DNA from: Apium graveolens | Lineage: Eukaryota; Streptophyta; Magnoliopsida; Apiales; Apiaceae | Reading direction: 5' to 3' | NCBI RefSeq assembly: GCF_009905375.1 | Contig: NW_027417596.1 | Coordinates: 62,001-126,000 of the forward strand | DNA: 64,000 nt | Shown: positions 1-10,815 of the stretch, in pieces | Layout of the letters: every line of letters begins with the position of its first letter | Position numbering within the stretch: position 1 is the first letter of the stretch | Made by a program: the position numbers and the translations under genes | Notes under the pieces: model-generated | The model's database searches: none | What the model was told of the DNA's origin: nothing | The model's input: the letters and a program-made list of their open reading frames with translations, nothing else

Positions 1-258
1 ATACCTGAGCATGGAATTACAATTCATAAATCACCTCATTGGCTGATGGAGTTCAGAGACAATAAAGGAGTCAGAAGATTTTTCAGACTTGAAGACCAGC
101 TTAAAATTGCCAGTAATGAAACTCTCAAGGACATGCAATCTAAGTTGGATATCAGTGAAGAAGATGGAGCTGAATTCTACAGACAACTCCAACTCCAAGT
201 AGAGGAAAATGACAGGAGGCTAGGGAAGAAAACAAGGGATCAAAGGAAAAGAAAATAA
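1..258 (+). CDS. C-terminal end of a 3' ORF of a SIRE-like copia element (partial)
   Basis: The frame is open from the first base of the window to a stop at 256-258, so the protein begins to the left; a methionine at 46 is only internal. The visible part is about 85 residues, highly charged, with a lysine/arginine-rich tail and probable helical character. No catalytic motif is visible. It ends about 190 bases before a polypurine tract and the LTR, so it is the last coding segment of the element. SIRE-type copia elements often have an extra ORF after pol, and this could be its end, but the piece is too short to separate that from the end of pol. Confidence is high that it is retrotransposon sequence and low on function. 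Confidence 0.5.
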   Translation: MPEHGITIHKSPHWLMEFRDNKGVRRFFRLEDQLKIASNETLKDMQSKLDISEEDGAEFYRQLQLQVEENDRRLGKKTRDQRKRK

Positions 259-520
259 TCTGCTCAGCCTAAAGGATCATCCTTGAAAACAATGTAATTC
301 TTCAATTCTATCTCAGTACATACACTTTTACAGCACTTTTGAATTTCTACTTGACTTCAATTCATATATTTGTTAAGTGTTTTGTTATCATCAAGTTAAA
401 CCCAAATTTATGCCTACAATTCTAGTAGACATAAATAGGGGGAGATTGTTAGGAATATGTGTATTAGTTTGATGATAAGTTAAACAAAACACTTAAGTAG
501 AAATTTAGTGTTTGTAGCCT

Positions 521-551
521 CAACGGATAAAACCATTCTGGCTATCCGTTG
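521..551. repeat. 9-bp perfect inverted repeat in U3
   Basis: CAACGGATA at 521-529 is followed after 13 bases by its exact reverse complement TATCCGTTG at 543-551. The arm contains the same ACGGAT core that is repeated further down the LTR. Confidence 0.8.
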
Positions 552-751
552 ATGGAGTAGCTTTACTTAGAAATAAGTTTAGTATTGTAGCACATTTCAA
601 TTTCTGTATTTAAGTTATAATTCTTAGATGTTGTGGGAAATTAATAGTCATGTTGACTACTAGTGGATATGTAAATAGGAGGGCTAATTGTAAATATTTC
701 ATGTCTTGTAATTTTGTATAAATGAAGTAGTATCAACTGATAAACTAAAGG

Positions 752-905
752 CCTTCAACGGATGAGAAACAAAGCTTCAATGGATGTCTCTAAAGCTTCA
801 ACGGATAACATCCATCAACGGATGAGTGCTTCAACAGATAAAGCTTTAACTGCTAGTGCATCAACGGATAAAGCCATCAACCGATGAAAGCTTCAACGGA
901 TGCTA
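752..905 (+). repeat. CAACGGATGA/CAACGGATAA motif array in U3
   Basis: About nine copies of a 10-bp motif close to CAACGGATRA are spaced 10-25 bp apart, joined by AAAGCTT-like linkers. Some copies differ by one base. Arrays of short motifs upstream of the TATA box are often enhancers in plant LTRs; that role is inferred. Confidence 0.7.
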
Positions 906-1521
906 AGTGCAATAGCAGTTGACAGTGATAATTCATAAGCTGACAGAGGCACATAGGTTGACATAGATAATTGGAATGTGGTAGCCTCTTGGAGGAATCA
1001 AGAAAATGCAATATTTCCATTCTGGTGCAAACAAGGAAGTATTCAAACATTCACAGATTAACCTAGATTGCGTTGGATAGAGAAATGAAGAAGAAACATG
1101 TGAAGAACCTTTTCAATTGTATTTGTACTTTTGTCTTCACTTGTAAACTTGGTGATATATAAACCAAGTTGCAGCTAGTAATTAGAGTGTGAATTTTCCA
1201 GAGCTGTTTAGAAAAACATAGAGAGAAAATCATCTAGTTTGTACTAGGACGCAACTGTGATCAATTCTTTGAATCACAGATTTTCTGAAATACACTTCTC
1301 TGGTGGAACAACAAATCCACCAGAAAAGTTTTTAAAGCATTTGTGTTCTTTACATTTGTGTTTTGAATATATATATCTGTCTGCACCTGCTCAAAGCAAT
1401 TCACACACAACTATTCATCAAAACACTTAGCCTTTGAGACTGCTCAAAACTTAAAAAAGTTTTGAGATTTACATTCAACCCCCCTTCTGTAAATCTCATT
1501 GTTAGTTCTTTGGGAATAACA

Positions 1522-3839
1522 AAAACATATATGTATATATATATCAACATTACGTATGATAGCATCGCATTTTACATGCCTAAATATTTTTGCTATTCCG
1601 TCCATCATTCTATAGACCCATGCTCTTGCTCGATCTTATACACAATCACCCTTGAAACTCCCTCGACTACAAAAATCGAATCTGGGATTTCATTCTAGAC
1701 ATCATCATTACTAGAATCCATTTCTATACCACAACCTTCTTCGTATAGTAATACTACTCTTTATCGATAAGAAGGAATAAATATATCATAGGTAAATGTT
1801 TGGCTTAGTTGGTCTATCATTAATAACTTATTCATCACCACGACACGATTAGTTGTACTCAATCTTAACATCCATTCCAATACAACTCTCACGGTTGTAA
1901 TCGGCTCATTACTCGCAGAATCATTGCTGCATTATTATGGTCCACCGCTGACCTACTATAGTCATTTATTTTCTTGGAATCTTAATAGCTAATCATACGG
2001 AGTCCATACTTGTCGTATCAAATTCTTCTAAGAAGGTGACATAATCACCATTCACGATTCATGGAGAACACTCTTGATCCTGACGTACATACATGACATG
2101 AAGCAGATAAAATTGCGGAAGAGTTTCAATAAAAGCAACGATAGCAGATTAATATCATTATTAACCATATGTCTTTATTAGGAAACACGAAGCTCAAAGG
2201 TTCATTTAGTCCTTTCATAACATGGTCCTGGCTTATCTCAAGATAGGACCTTCTAAGATAGATAGCCCGCTCATGGCGATTACATGAATTAAATTTTTAC
2301 CAAACTACTATTACGGTTGAGTATCGCGCAATCATCAAAAGGAATGTTAATCTTTCAAACCATAATACAACCTTCATGGTTTAACCATCATCACTGTATT
2401 CCTCTGGCACGAGCGCCTATAATTGCTCTCTTACACTTAGAATGTCGGCCACATCATTGGCCTTTCCGGATAGTAATAGTTCCTTATAATCAATGTCTTT
2501 TAAATGATCTTCAACTAAATTTTCTACCTAATTTTCCATCACTGCTTGTATGAAAATGCTCTTCCTTACGCTTTGGTGAGAGCAAAAAAATCACCATTTT
2601 TCCATAAGTTATTGCCTCGGTCTTTAGAGGCTAACATTGTCACGATTGACTCTCGATCATACTTAGGGCGTCTCTTACCTTGGGTCCTTCTCATTTTCAC
2701 CAATCTCGACCTTCATTAGGTCACTCTATAGTTTCTTATGGTTCAACACGTGCCCACCTGGCATTATTATAATTACGCCATATTTCCTTTATCAACATTT
2801 CTATTCTACAGAACTTTGAATATTATCTTTCTCCTTGTAAAACCTCTAAGGTTATCCTTGAATCGTTCCTCCTGTATTCCCTAGATACAGGGCATATCAA
2901 AATACCATTTACTAATACCAGAAGCATTGTCTATGTACTTCTGAAAAATTTATCCACTGATCCTTAAATGTTATTGTTGCCTTAATCCTTCATTCCGTAT
3001 TACCCAAACTCATAATGTCCCTATTAAGGGTAAAATGCCAACCTTTATGCATTCCTCCATGGTTCATCTCAAGTTATCAAGATTTTATCCTTAATTCTAC
3101 CCTTAAAAGGTACTTGCATCCTTCCATGGATAAATCAAGTCATATATCCCTAATAAAGGTATCTTATTCAATCATTCCCACCATGATAGTCTATACCTAA
3201 TTCCATAATAGCATCCTTATTCAAACTGAGGTCAACCCATATGGCCTTCAAAAGATAACAATGGTTATCCGCTTTTATTTCTTGATTTGGCAATGATAAC
3301 AGGGATGTTGTGGAAGATATTGATCGTGTTCAACGTGAACTTCTTTTTACTAAATCCTCATTTACTTTTGTTGTTTATCTCAATAGTCATCTGAATGATG
3401 AGATATCTTTTATACCTGGCGTCTCCCTTTCTGGGTATCAAGCCACTGGTCTTACATACACTTCACATTCTTGAAGGTCACTTCCCTCATCCCATATCTT
3501 AATTTCTTGCTTTCCTGTCTCCTCAGTCCATCCGTGTTCCCTTATTAATCCATCGATCTATCTCAAAGTTTCATCGAATAATCCCAACTTAAAGGGGATA
3601 ATATATATATATATATTTCATTTATTCCTTTAATCATCAACTTTAACTCATGGTGAATCACCCTCATCCTGATGATCACATAATTTTCTATTTCTATTAC
3701 TACGAGTCTTTAGGGTTTCCTCATACCCAACTCCCTTATCATTCCTCAAACTCTATTGCCTTTATCTTCCTTTCCACTTCATTTTCTTTTTAGTTTCCTT
3801 TCTATTACAATCATTTGATGAACCCACTAATCATTGACT
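1522..3839 (-). other. Decayed interior of the Tekay-like element, no intact gene
   Basis: This AT-rich stretch has stops in every frame and no open frame worth calling. From its position it should be internal or 3' untranslated sequence of the minus-strand Tekay-like element, but I recognise no domain in it. A short TA microsatellite lies at about 3601-3616. Confidence 0.4.
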
Positions 3840-4260
3840 TCAAACATCACGTCGTTCTGGGATTCGTGTCCTCATGACGAATCTTTCCAACTTTTACAAC
3901 TTAGATTCATAATTCATTATACTCGTCCGCCTTTGTTCTGGTTCTAAAGCTTTTACACTATCTCTATAACCTTGGGAAGTACTTTCCCGAAAACAATTGA
4001 CTGAACTTTAATCGGTTTATTATAACCTCTGGCCCCGTGTCTTTCTTGGCCTTTCACCAGTGGGTGGCCTCTCTCTTAGGAAGGTGAGTGACAAAAACAG
4101 TCTTTTGTGCTTCATCAATCATTTAGAATATAAAATCATTCCTCTATTTCCTTTATCCAGGCTCTTGCCTCGGCTAGGTCAGCTTATTCCTTGGAACTCT
4201 GAGAGCTTAGTGACTTAAAGGTCCTGAAAAGAATTTCACACCACATTATTTCCTCAGGGT
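3840..4260 (-). pseudogene. Gag remnant of a Tekay/Del-like element
   Basis: Minus-strand translation around 4180-4140 gives A-E-A-R-A-W-I-K-E-I-E, close to the conserved start of the gag capsid domain in Tekay/Del elements (K-A-R-A-W-L-K-E-M-E). Downstream, on the same strand, further gag-like pieces appear in different frames with many stops, so this is a decayed copy. It lies after an RNase H/integrase fragment in the reading direction, the reverse of the normal gag-pol order. The call rests on one short motif plus context. Confidence 0.4.
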
Positions 4261-4506
4261 GGTGGTTGGGGGTAATAGTATAAGTTTTGTTTAGGCAGGT
4301 CCATAAATCGCCCTATAGGAGTACCGTCCTGGTTCTCCCTATCTTGCTCGACTTCTGTTTTCTCAGTATGAAATATTTCCTCGTACTCCCTAAAATCCTT
4401 GATTACCACTTTATTATATTATGGGTCCTTCTTTTTGATGGCGACCTCCCTGACTATCATATTCAAGGTTTTCCCTAAATCTTATTCCTCAAACTAGGGC
4501 TTTCAT

Positions 4507-5290
4507 CTAAGATCTTATCTTTAAGCTCTTGAACATTGAAATCCAATTTCTATCGGAATACCTCACTATTCCCTTATCATCTTTCTCGGTATTAATCTCT
4601 TCTCCAGTCATTGGCTCTCTGCTTTCATTCATCACTTTTTCCTGGCACAATCTGTCCTTTTCCAATAATTCAGGCTGCATTGCGATCTCAAACAACTTTT
4701 CGGTACCGGCTCCGGTTGCGTTCACTTCTATTTCCATTTTCTCAAAATCTCTTATCAACTCTCCCAAAGACATTATCATCTTGAGTCTCTCCTTTCTACT
4801 GAGGGCATTAGCCACAATTTTGGCTTTCCCTGGATGATAAAAAATCTCATAATCGTAATCCTTGATTAGCTCTAACCACCTCCTCTGGCGCATGTTGAGC
4901 TCTTTCTGCGTGAAAATATACTAGAGCACTTATGGCTTGTATAAATCTCGCACTTCTCTCCATACAATTAGTGCCTCCAATCTTTAGGGCAAAACTATTG
5001 CCACGAGCCCAAGCTCATGGGTGGGGATATCGGATTTTATATTCCCTTAATTATCTTGATGCATACGCGATTACCTTGCTGTGCTGTATAAGAAGCACCC
5101 TAATTCCTTATGCGAAGCGTCACTACAAATCATAAAATCTCCTTTTCCATCCGGCAACGCCAACATAGGGGCCTTCACCAATCTTTGCTTCAGTTCTTGA
5201 AAACTGTTCTCGCATTTCTCTGTCCATTCAAACTTCTCGGTCTTACGAGTAAGCCGCGTTAAACGGGCTACTATCTTTGCAAACTTGAAT
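4507..5290 (-). pseudogene. RNase H end and integrase N-terminal fragment (Ty3/gypsy, Tekay/Del-like pol)
   Basis: The open part 4893 to 4507 begins [14 protein letters not shown] and contains Y-H-P-G-K-A and A-L-S-R-K-E-R-L, the well-conserved boundary between RNase H and integrase in chromoviruses. Upstream, 5290 to 4894 still translates to broken RNase H sequence, including L-P-D-G-K-G-D-F and C-S-D-A-S-H-K, but with stops and frameshifts. The usual V-V-A-D-A-L-S motif reads I-V-A-N-A-L-S here, so the key aspartate is lost. The reverse transcriptase that should precede it is missing, and the integrase catalytic core is not recognisable after it. Confidence 0.75.
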
Positions 5291-5294
5291 GAAC

Positions 5295-5489
5295 CTACGG
5301 TAATGACTGGCCCATCCTACCTCTGGTATTCGTCCTAACCACGGTCATCAATTCCTCAGCGGTCCTTTCTTCATTCTTGTCAGGATCCTCCACGGGATCC
5401 TTCTCAGCAACAATCCCTTTTGGGATAACATCCTTAATTGCTACATCCTTAATATGAACATCATCTGGTCCCTTGTTAGGGTTATCCAT
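5295..5489 (-). pseudogene. Gag-leader-like fragment
   Basis: A 64-residue open frame starts with methionine at 5489 and is rich in Asp, Lys, Glu and Pro. It lies about 255 bases after the primer-binding site, where Tekay-type gag normally begins. It ends where the RNase H fragment starts, so the join looks like the edge of a deletion that removed most of gag, protease and reverse transcriptase. No motif identifies it firmly; position is the main evidence. Confidence 0.35.
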
Positions 5490-5743
5490 TAGATCGACAA
5501 TCTGATCCCCAATATATAATAAAACATCATCGTATTATTGCTCTTGAACTTCAGGGTTCAGAGTCCCACTACCATATACGATAACGAACTACGCTTCTAT
5601 CACAATATTCATAAGGTTTCCCGTAAGGGTCTTAACTATCAGTACTATGTTAGGTAGTCCGACTATGAACTTGGCAAGAGTTCTTATTATCTTAGTGAAC
5701 TTATTATTTTAACGTCACATCATCTCTGAGGTTTAAACTATGG

Positions 5744-5755
5744 GCTCTAATACCA
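5744..5755 (-). other. Primer-binding site, initiator Met-tRNA type
   Basis: On the minus strand, four bases after the LTR end, the sequence reads TGGTATTAGAGC. This differs by one base from TGGTATCAGAGC, the common complement of the initiator Met-tRNA 3' end used by many plant retrotransposons. Confidence 0.75.
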
Positions 5756-5759
5756 TTTC

Positions 5760-8700
5760 TGTAACACCCACAAATCCGGGGTCGGGGATCCGGGTTGTCA
5801 TGAGTTCTATTTCCCTTAATAATACTCAATCTTAATAAACAAATAACTACTGCATACTGTGACCCCACAATATACACACACACCACAAGTTATAGTATCA
5901 AAGATGAATACCGAAAATAACACAAGTCATTTTATTCCAAAATTATAAGTCATTACACCTCAAAAGGGTTTCTGAATAGATTTACATAATATTCGCCATT
6001 ACTACAATTCGTAAATATACATAAGTCTGGTACATCCAAAGTTGAAAGCCTAGCCTATTGGTAGTTCCTACCTCAGCTACAACGGCATCAACGCCTACAG
6101 GAAACTGCGGAACGTTTCCTATCCGCTCACGAATTGGGAGCTTAGTCTTGTTCATCTTGACTATCTGTTGTTGTGTGATGAAAAAAGAAAGCAAGGGTGA
6201 GCCACAAGCCCACCGAAATAATATGTATAATACTTTACAATATATGAGCATTCTCATAGTACTCATGAAAGTCTTGGTCAAGCAAAAATCAACCAAGTTT
6301 GATATCTTAACGCGACCAAGTCGCAAAATAATCAGTATATATGTATATATAATTTTCAAAATATTTGAAATCCTCTTCCATGCATAATATACACAGAGTT
6401 CAAGTCTATAACTATATAAAAATATTGTTGCAAGGTGATCTCGTATATCTAACCTTGTCTCAATGTTTTTCTGAAAATCTTTGTCATGCATAGGATAATC
6501 ATTTACTAGATATAAGTTAAAAAGATGAAGTTACAAGATACTCCAATATACTTATATCTTTTCCGAATACTACTTGAACTACCACTGTTCAAGGTATAAT
6601 CAGTTTCAAAAGTTCATCACATAGATGAGACTACGAGATAAGACTTGAATAGATTCAATCTTTGAAATTTAATTTAAAGAAATGAAGTTACTAGATACTT
6701 CATTAATTCCCAATATATATATACACCTATATATATATATATATATCTCATACATTCCTCGAAACCCTCTGTTATGAAAAGTATAAACAGAGTTATAATA
6801 CCCAATGAATTTGGAACGAAGAGAATTTTTAGCATAAACCCGATATCTTGCTGATCAGGCAAAGATACCAATAAGTAACATTTTCTATTGTAGATCGATG
6901 AATTTCTCACCGGTCATCACCCTGGCCGCATTAAGACCTCATGCTAGACCGTTACCTGGCCACTCACGCGTGGATGGACTGTCAACCAGCCTCTTACACC
7001 TTCATAGACCGTACCCCGGCCTGTCGCTTATGCGGACTCAATTAGGTGGACTTACTTCCCGAACGTTGGGAAAGTAATCAAATTGTTTTCTCAAAACCGT
7101 AACCTCGTTGTGAATATAAAATACACCACAGAGCCGGATCCCTCAAATTTTTGAGCAGGTATTCAAGTCCCCTTCGAAAGGAAGATCTTAAATTTGTAAA
7201 CGAGTTTTGGGATCCGCTCTAACTTTTAAAATCATTTTGAAGACTCGAAAACATTTTTAAGAATGTTTGGAGTAATGCTGATTTAATAAAATAAATCAGT
7301 CCCAATATGTTGGAAAATATCTGAATATTATTATTTAAATAATATTCCCATAAAGGATAATCTTTATAAAAATAAATTAAGTAGAAGTTTTAAAAACTCA
7401 TACTTGAAATGAATAATAATAACAAAGATATGCTTATACGAAAGTACGATCTTTATTTGAATAATCGAAAATAAGTTTGATTATTATTCAAAATTATCGA
7501 ATATACCTTATTCGATTAATAGTTATAGAAAACTATATATATATATATTATACTCAGGAACATCGACTCCCGGTTTAGAAAAATGTTCACCTTTGGGTCC
7601 CCTATACTAAGGGTACACGCGACTACAACTTATCTCTAACATAAGTATTATGCAGTTCATAAGCATTTGAATTGATAATGGAATATCAAGATTTCACAAC
7701 ATGCATATATATATATATATATATACCATATCAACATGATCCAATATATCACAAGATTTTCTAATAACAGTCATGCACTTATCTCAAGATAATGCATCAA
7801 TATATTTACATCACAACAACAGTATAACGGGTAGAAAACTTGCCTGAGCGACTGGGGGTGGTAAAAGGCCTGCGGCGAGTCTGGTAAACTATAAACAATA
7901 TATAAGTTGTAATTAAACCACAGTCACTTAAGAAACTAGACTTTAACCAATTGGACCCTAACGTTCGCTTTTGCGCTTAACGATTCACATAAGTCGCTCG
8001 AGTAACCTCGGCTCCACTATTTTTATAAAATTAACCGTTACGAATTTTAAGGCGACGCTTTCGCGAATACTCTACCAACTGACCCATTAACCTTACATAA
8101 TTTTTTCATACTCCAATTAGTCACTTAAGGACCTTAACCAAGGTTTCAAAGTAAGGCGAGGGGTAATGGTTCTTTCGTGAAACGCCGTTACTTAAAACGG
8201 TCGTTTCTCCTAAACCGTACATCGGATTCAAGCGAACCACATACCAAAATGAAGCTTACGACACGATCTATATAAAATTGGAAAAGTTACAGATTAGTCA
8301 GTTGTATTTCTGTCCCGAACTCTAAAACAAGCAGTTGAATGAAAAAGGGCATTACGACGGCTATGTTTACGCGATTACCCATGTTTATACCACTCCAATT
8401 AACCACCAACAAACTCATAACCATCAATACAACAAAAATTCACCTAAATTGTACCACATCAGTCCATAACCTCCAAGTTTTTCAACTCAAACAACCACAA
8501 TCAAGACCTATGAACTATAATCAAGCTTCAATTACGAAAACACTTCCAAATCAAACCAAACTACTAATAATCGCAATCCATACTTCTCATTTCACAAAAC
8601 CAACCATTAAACTTATTAACAAATAAATTAAAGGCTAGGGATTGAAGTTTATACCTTCCTTGGTAGGTGTTAAGTTGCTAGGAAGCCTTAGGGAGCCTTA

Positions 8701-9623
8701 ATCTAACCTCCTACAAGCTTGATGTTTCCAAAGAAATCAAGAACACAAAGTTAGGTTTTGAAGTTTCTAAAAGTCCGATTGAAAGAACTGTAAATATGAG
8801 GATCTTACCATGATTATTTGGACGAGACTTGTGAACAAGAGTTGTAGGCCATCTCAATACCTTTCGAACAAGCTATAGAACACAATATTTGAGTGAGTAT
8901 TGAAGGAGATATGACAGTTTGAAGTTGCTGGTATTGTTTTGACCGGGAGCTTTTGTTCTTGGAAGCAAAAGTCAACTTCTAATTTTTGTATTTTATGATT
9001 TTTGTTGGTTGCTTCTCTTTATTTTAGCTTGGCTACTTTTAGATATTTACCATTGTAAGTTTTACTTGGCTATAAATCAACCAACAATTCAAAACTCCTT
9101 GTCATGCTTATGTCACCATGCTTGTGTCATCTTGTTAACACATGTCTTTTCCTTGTTGGTGTGATGACATCATCATCTACTAACCTTTTTGATTAACCCT
9201 TAATTACTTGGCTAATGACCGCTTATCTATTATACGATTCGTTTAAATTTCGTTCTCGTTTGTCGTTTGAGGGATCATATCCGGGATCTTATTACTTGGG
9301 TTCCCCTAAACCTTTCTCAATATTTTATTTTCCTTTTATGATCCTCTCTTATAATCCTTGAATTTAAATCCATTTAATCGTGTTACCTTATACTTAATTC
9401 TTTCGGTATCTGGTGGATTTTCGGGAAAAATCAAAGTGTCTGGATTCGAATTCTAACGACCTTTACATACACTCATTTACTTTAAGGAATACTAATACGA
9501 TCTTAGAATTTCCATAACAGTATTCCTATATAGTGTGGTCTGATAATTTTCCTTAATCAGCATCATCAACAAAAGTTACTATTCATCCGTGTTTCAAAAA
9601 TTCCAAAAATTAGGGTTATTACA
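5760..9623 (-). repeat. 5' LTR of the Tekay-like element, 3864 bp
   Basis: In plus orientation it starts TGTAACACCC and ends GGTTATTACA, with the primer-binding site just outside the left end. A second copy of the same LTR family lies at 35230-39569 and shares landmarks in the same order, such as the GGGGTCGGGGATCCGGG start and the block near 8340 that recurs near 38287. TA microsatellites lie near 6727, 7533 and 7707. Several short open frames inside (for example around 6000-6490 and 8339-8626) are AT-rich chance frames. The flank 9624-9628 (AAGAG) has no partner in the window. Confidence 0.85.
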
Positions 9624-9681
9624 AAGAGCACTTTGGAGTTGGAGTTCAAATGTATCAGATGCTTATGTGTTTATTTTTTAA

Positions 9682-9686
9682 TGGGT
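9682..9686. other. Left target-site duplication TGGGT
   Basis: TGGGT at 9682-9686 directly precedes the left LTR and is matched by TGGGT at 16057-16061 directly after the right LTR. This proves the two LTRs belong to one insertion. Confidence 0.9.
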
Positions 9687-10815
9687 TGTTGTAAAAGACA
9701 TGCTTGTACCCTAACAAGACTAAGACAATCTGTCAACCCTAAGTAAGTTATTTTGTTATCTAAATTTGTATTTTGTACTTGTAACAATTAATGTCTGTAA
9801 AAATACAAAGGAGCATACTAGAGTCTTTTTCCTAAAACAGTATCAAGCCTAAGGATTCTATCTGGAAGAAGATCAAGAAGATCATGCCTCAGAAGAATTT
9901 TGAAGAAGCTTGGAGTTGAATAAATCAGTTTGGAGAAAAATATTCTAAGTCAAGATCTCTACAAGTCACAGATTTAATGTTATTGAGAAGTCATTCGAAA
10001 ACTCTAGAGAGTACCGACGGATGCGCAATATCTACTCGACGGATGAGCTATATCTACTCGACGGATGAACAATATCTACTCGACGGATGAGCTATATATG
10101 GATGAGCAACATCTACTCGATGAATGAGCAATATCTACTCAACGAATGAGCTATATATCTACTCGACGGATGAGCAATACTCACCGGGAGTGAAGAAGTC
10201 AGGAAAGCTACTTGAGAACTCAAGAAGATATCGACAAGCCAATTTTAAAGAACTGAAGATTGGTGATATTGACAAGTCATTCCTTCACTAGAGAACTCAA
10301 AGTTATCGATAAGTCATAGCGAAGATATGAAGACTAGAAATCTCGACAAACTGAAGACCTCTACAAGTCAAACTCAATATGGAGTGCTAGAGATCTCGAT
10401 AAGCCTATGTACTTATCGAGATGTCAAGTGTGCTACTAATTCAAACTGGAGATCTTGAGGTACAGTCTCAAAGTACAGAATTGCAGATCAGTTCAATATC
10501 CAAGATAAACAATCAACAAACAATCCAACAGCTGGATTGACAAGTCTACAAAAAGTAGCTTGAAGAGTGTGCAAGATCAATGGCAAAGATTAACTAACAG
10601 AGGAAGATTAAAGTAAACACGGGATGCTAAAGATATGCTAAGCTAGAAATGGAAGATCTGCTTTTCTATCAATAGAATTGACAAGTGACAGTTTAGAAAA
10701 TCTAATAGCATGTTTATTATCCATTACGTAAACCAGCAGTTAACTGAGTTATAAAGTTAACACTGCTCCTCTAGTTAGTTGTAAAAATTTAGATAAAAAC
10801 CTCTTGTATCACTCT
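9687..10815 (+). repeat. Truncated 5' LTR of the SIRE-like derivative
   Basis: It starts TGTTGTAAAAG and matches 14677-15805 of the 3' LTR, both segments being 1129 bp with mostly point differences. After ...GTATCACTCT at 10815 the two copies diverge abruptly, which marks the deletion breakpoint. Confidence 0.85.
10013..10182 (+). repeat. Tandem array of about 22-bp CGACGGATGAGC units in the 5' LTR
   Basis: About seven or eight units of the form TCGACGGATGAGCAATATCTAC, some shortened, follow one another. The same array stands at 15001-15172 in the other LTR. It shares the ACGGATGA core with the unrelated LTR at 447-1521. Confidence 0.85.

Larger units (their letters stand above)
1..1521 (+). 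mobile_element. 3' part of a SIRE-like Ty1/copia LTR retrotransposon
   Basis: A coding tail (1-258), a short untranslated stretch, a polypurine tract reading GGGGGAGAT (about 438-446) and a complete 3' LTR (447-1521) are in the order expected for a plus-strand copia element. The G-rich tract directly before TGTTAGG is typical of the SIRE/Maximus lineage. The right flank is interior sequence of a minus-strand Tekay-like element, so this copia inserted into it. The 5' end, and hence the target-site duplication, lies outside the window. Confidence 0.8.
447..1521 (+). repeat. 3' LTR of the SIRE-like element, 1075 bp
   Basis: The LTR starts TGTTA and ends TAACA, a perfect 5-bp terminal inverted repeat, and follows a polypurine tract. 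A TATATAAA box lies at 1156-1163 in the sense orientation and may be the promoter core. The U3 part holds a hairpin (521-551) and repeated CAACGGATGA-like motifs. The end carries the C-rich stretch common just before SIRE LTR ends. The flanking 1522-1526 (AAAAC) would be the target-site duplication, but its partner is not in the window. Confidence 0.85.
1522..9623 (-). mobile_element. Minus-strand Tekay/Del-like Ty3/gypsy element, 5' LTR plus rearranged interior
   Basis: Read on the minus strand, a long LTR (9623 to 5760) is followed by a primer-binding site, a gag-leader-like fragment, an RNase H/integrase N-terminal fragment, and a gag-like remnant. The RNase H end matches the Tekay/Del chromovirus lineage, which is known for long LTRs. 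The reverse transcriptase core is absent and the order is scrambled. The 3' LTR is cut off by the SIRE-like insertion at 1521 and the window edge. The element is not coding-competent. Confidence 0.75.

Noticed and set aside
5744..5755. Possible tRNA gene near TGGTATTAGAGC
   Set aside because: Only the 3'-end complement of a tRNA is present. It is a primer-binding site; no cloverleaf can be formed.
5982..6491. 169-codon minus-strand open frame
   Set aside because: It lies wholly in LTR sequence, has no conserved motif, and the sister LTR (about 35457-35900) keeps only a fragment of it.
8339..8626. 95-codon open frame on the plus strand
   Set aside because: It lies in the Tekay-like LTR, is low-complexity (Asn/Thr/Pro/Ile-rich), and the corresponding frame in the sister LTR is not conserved. 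It is a chance frame.
10013..10182. CRISPR-like regular repeats
   Set aside because: The units are direct tandem repeats without unique spacers, they sit in an LTR, and this is a plant genome.
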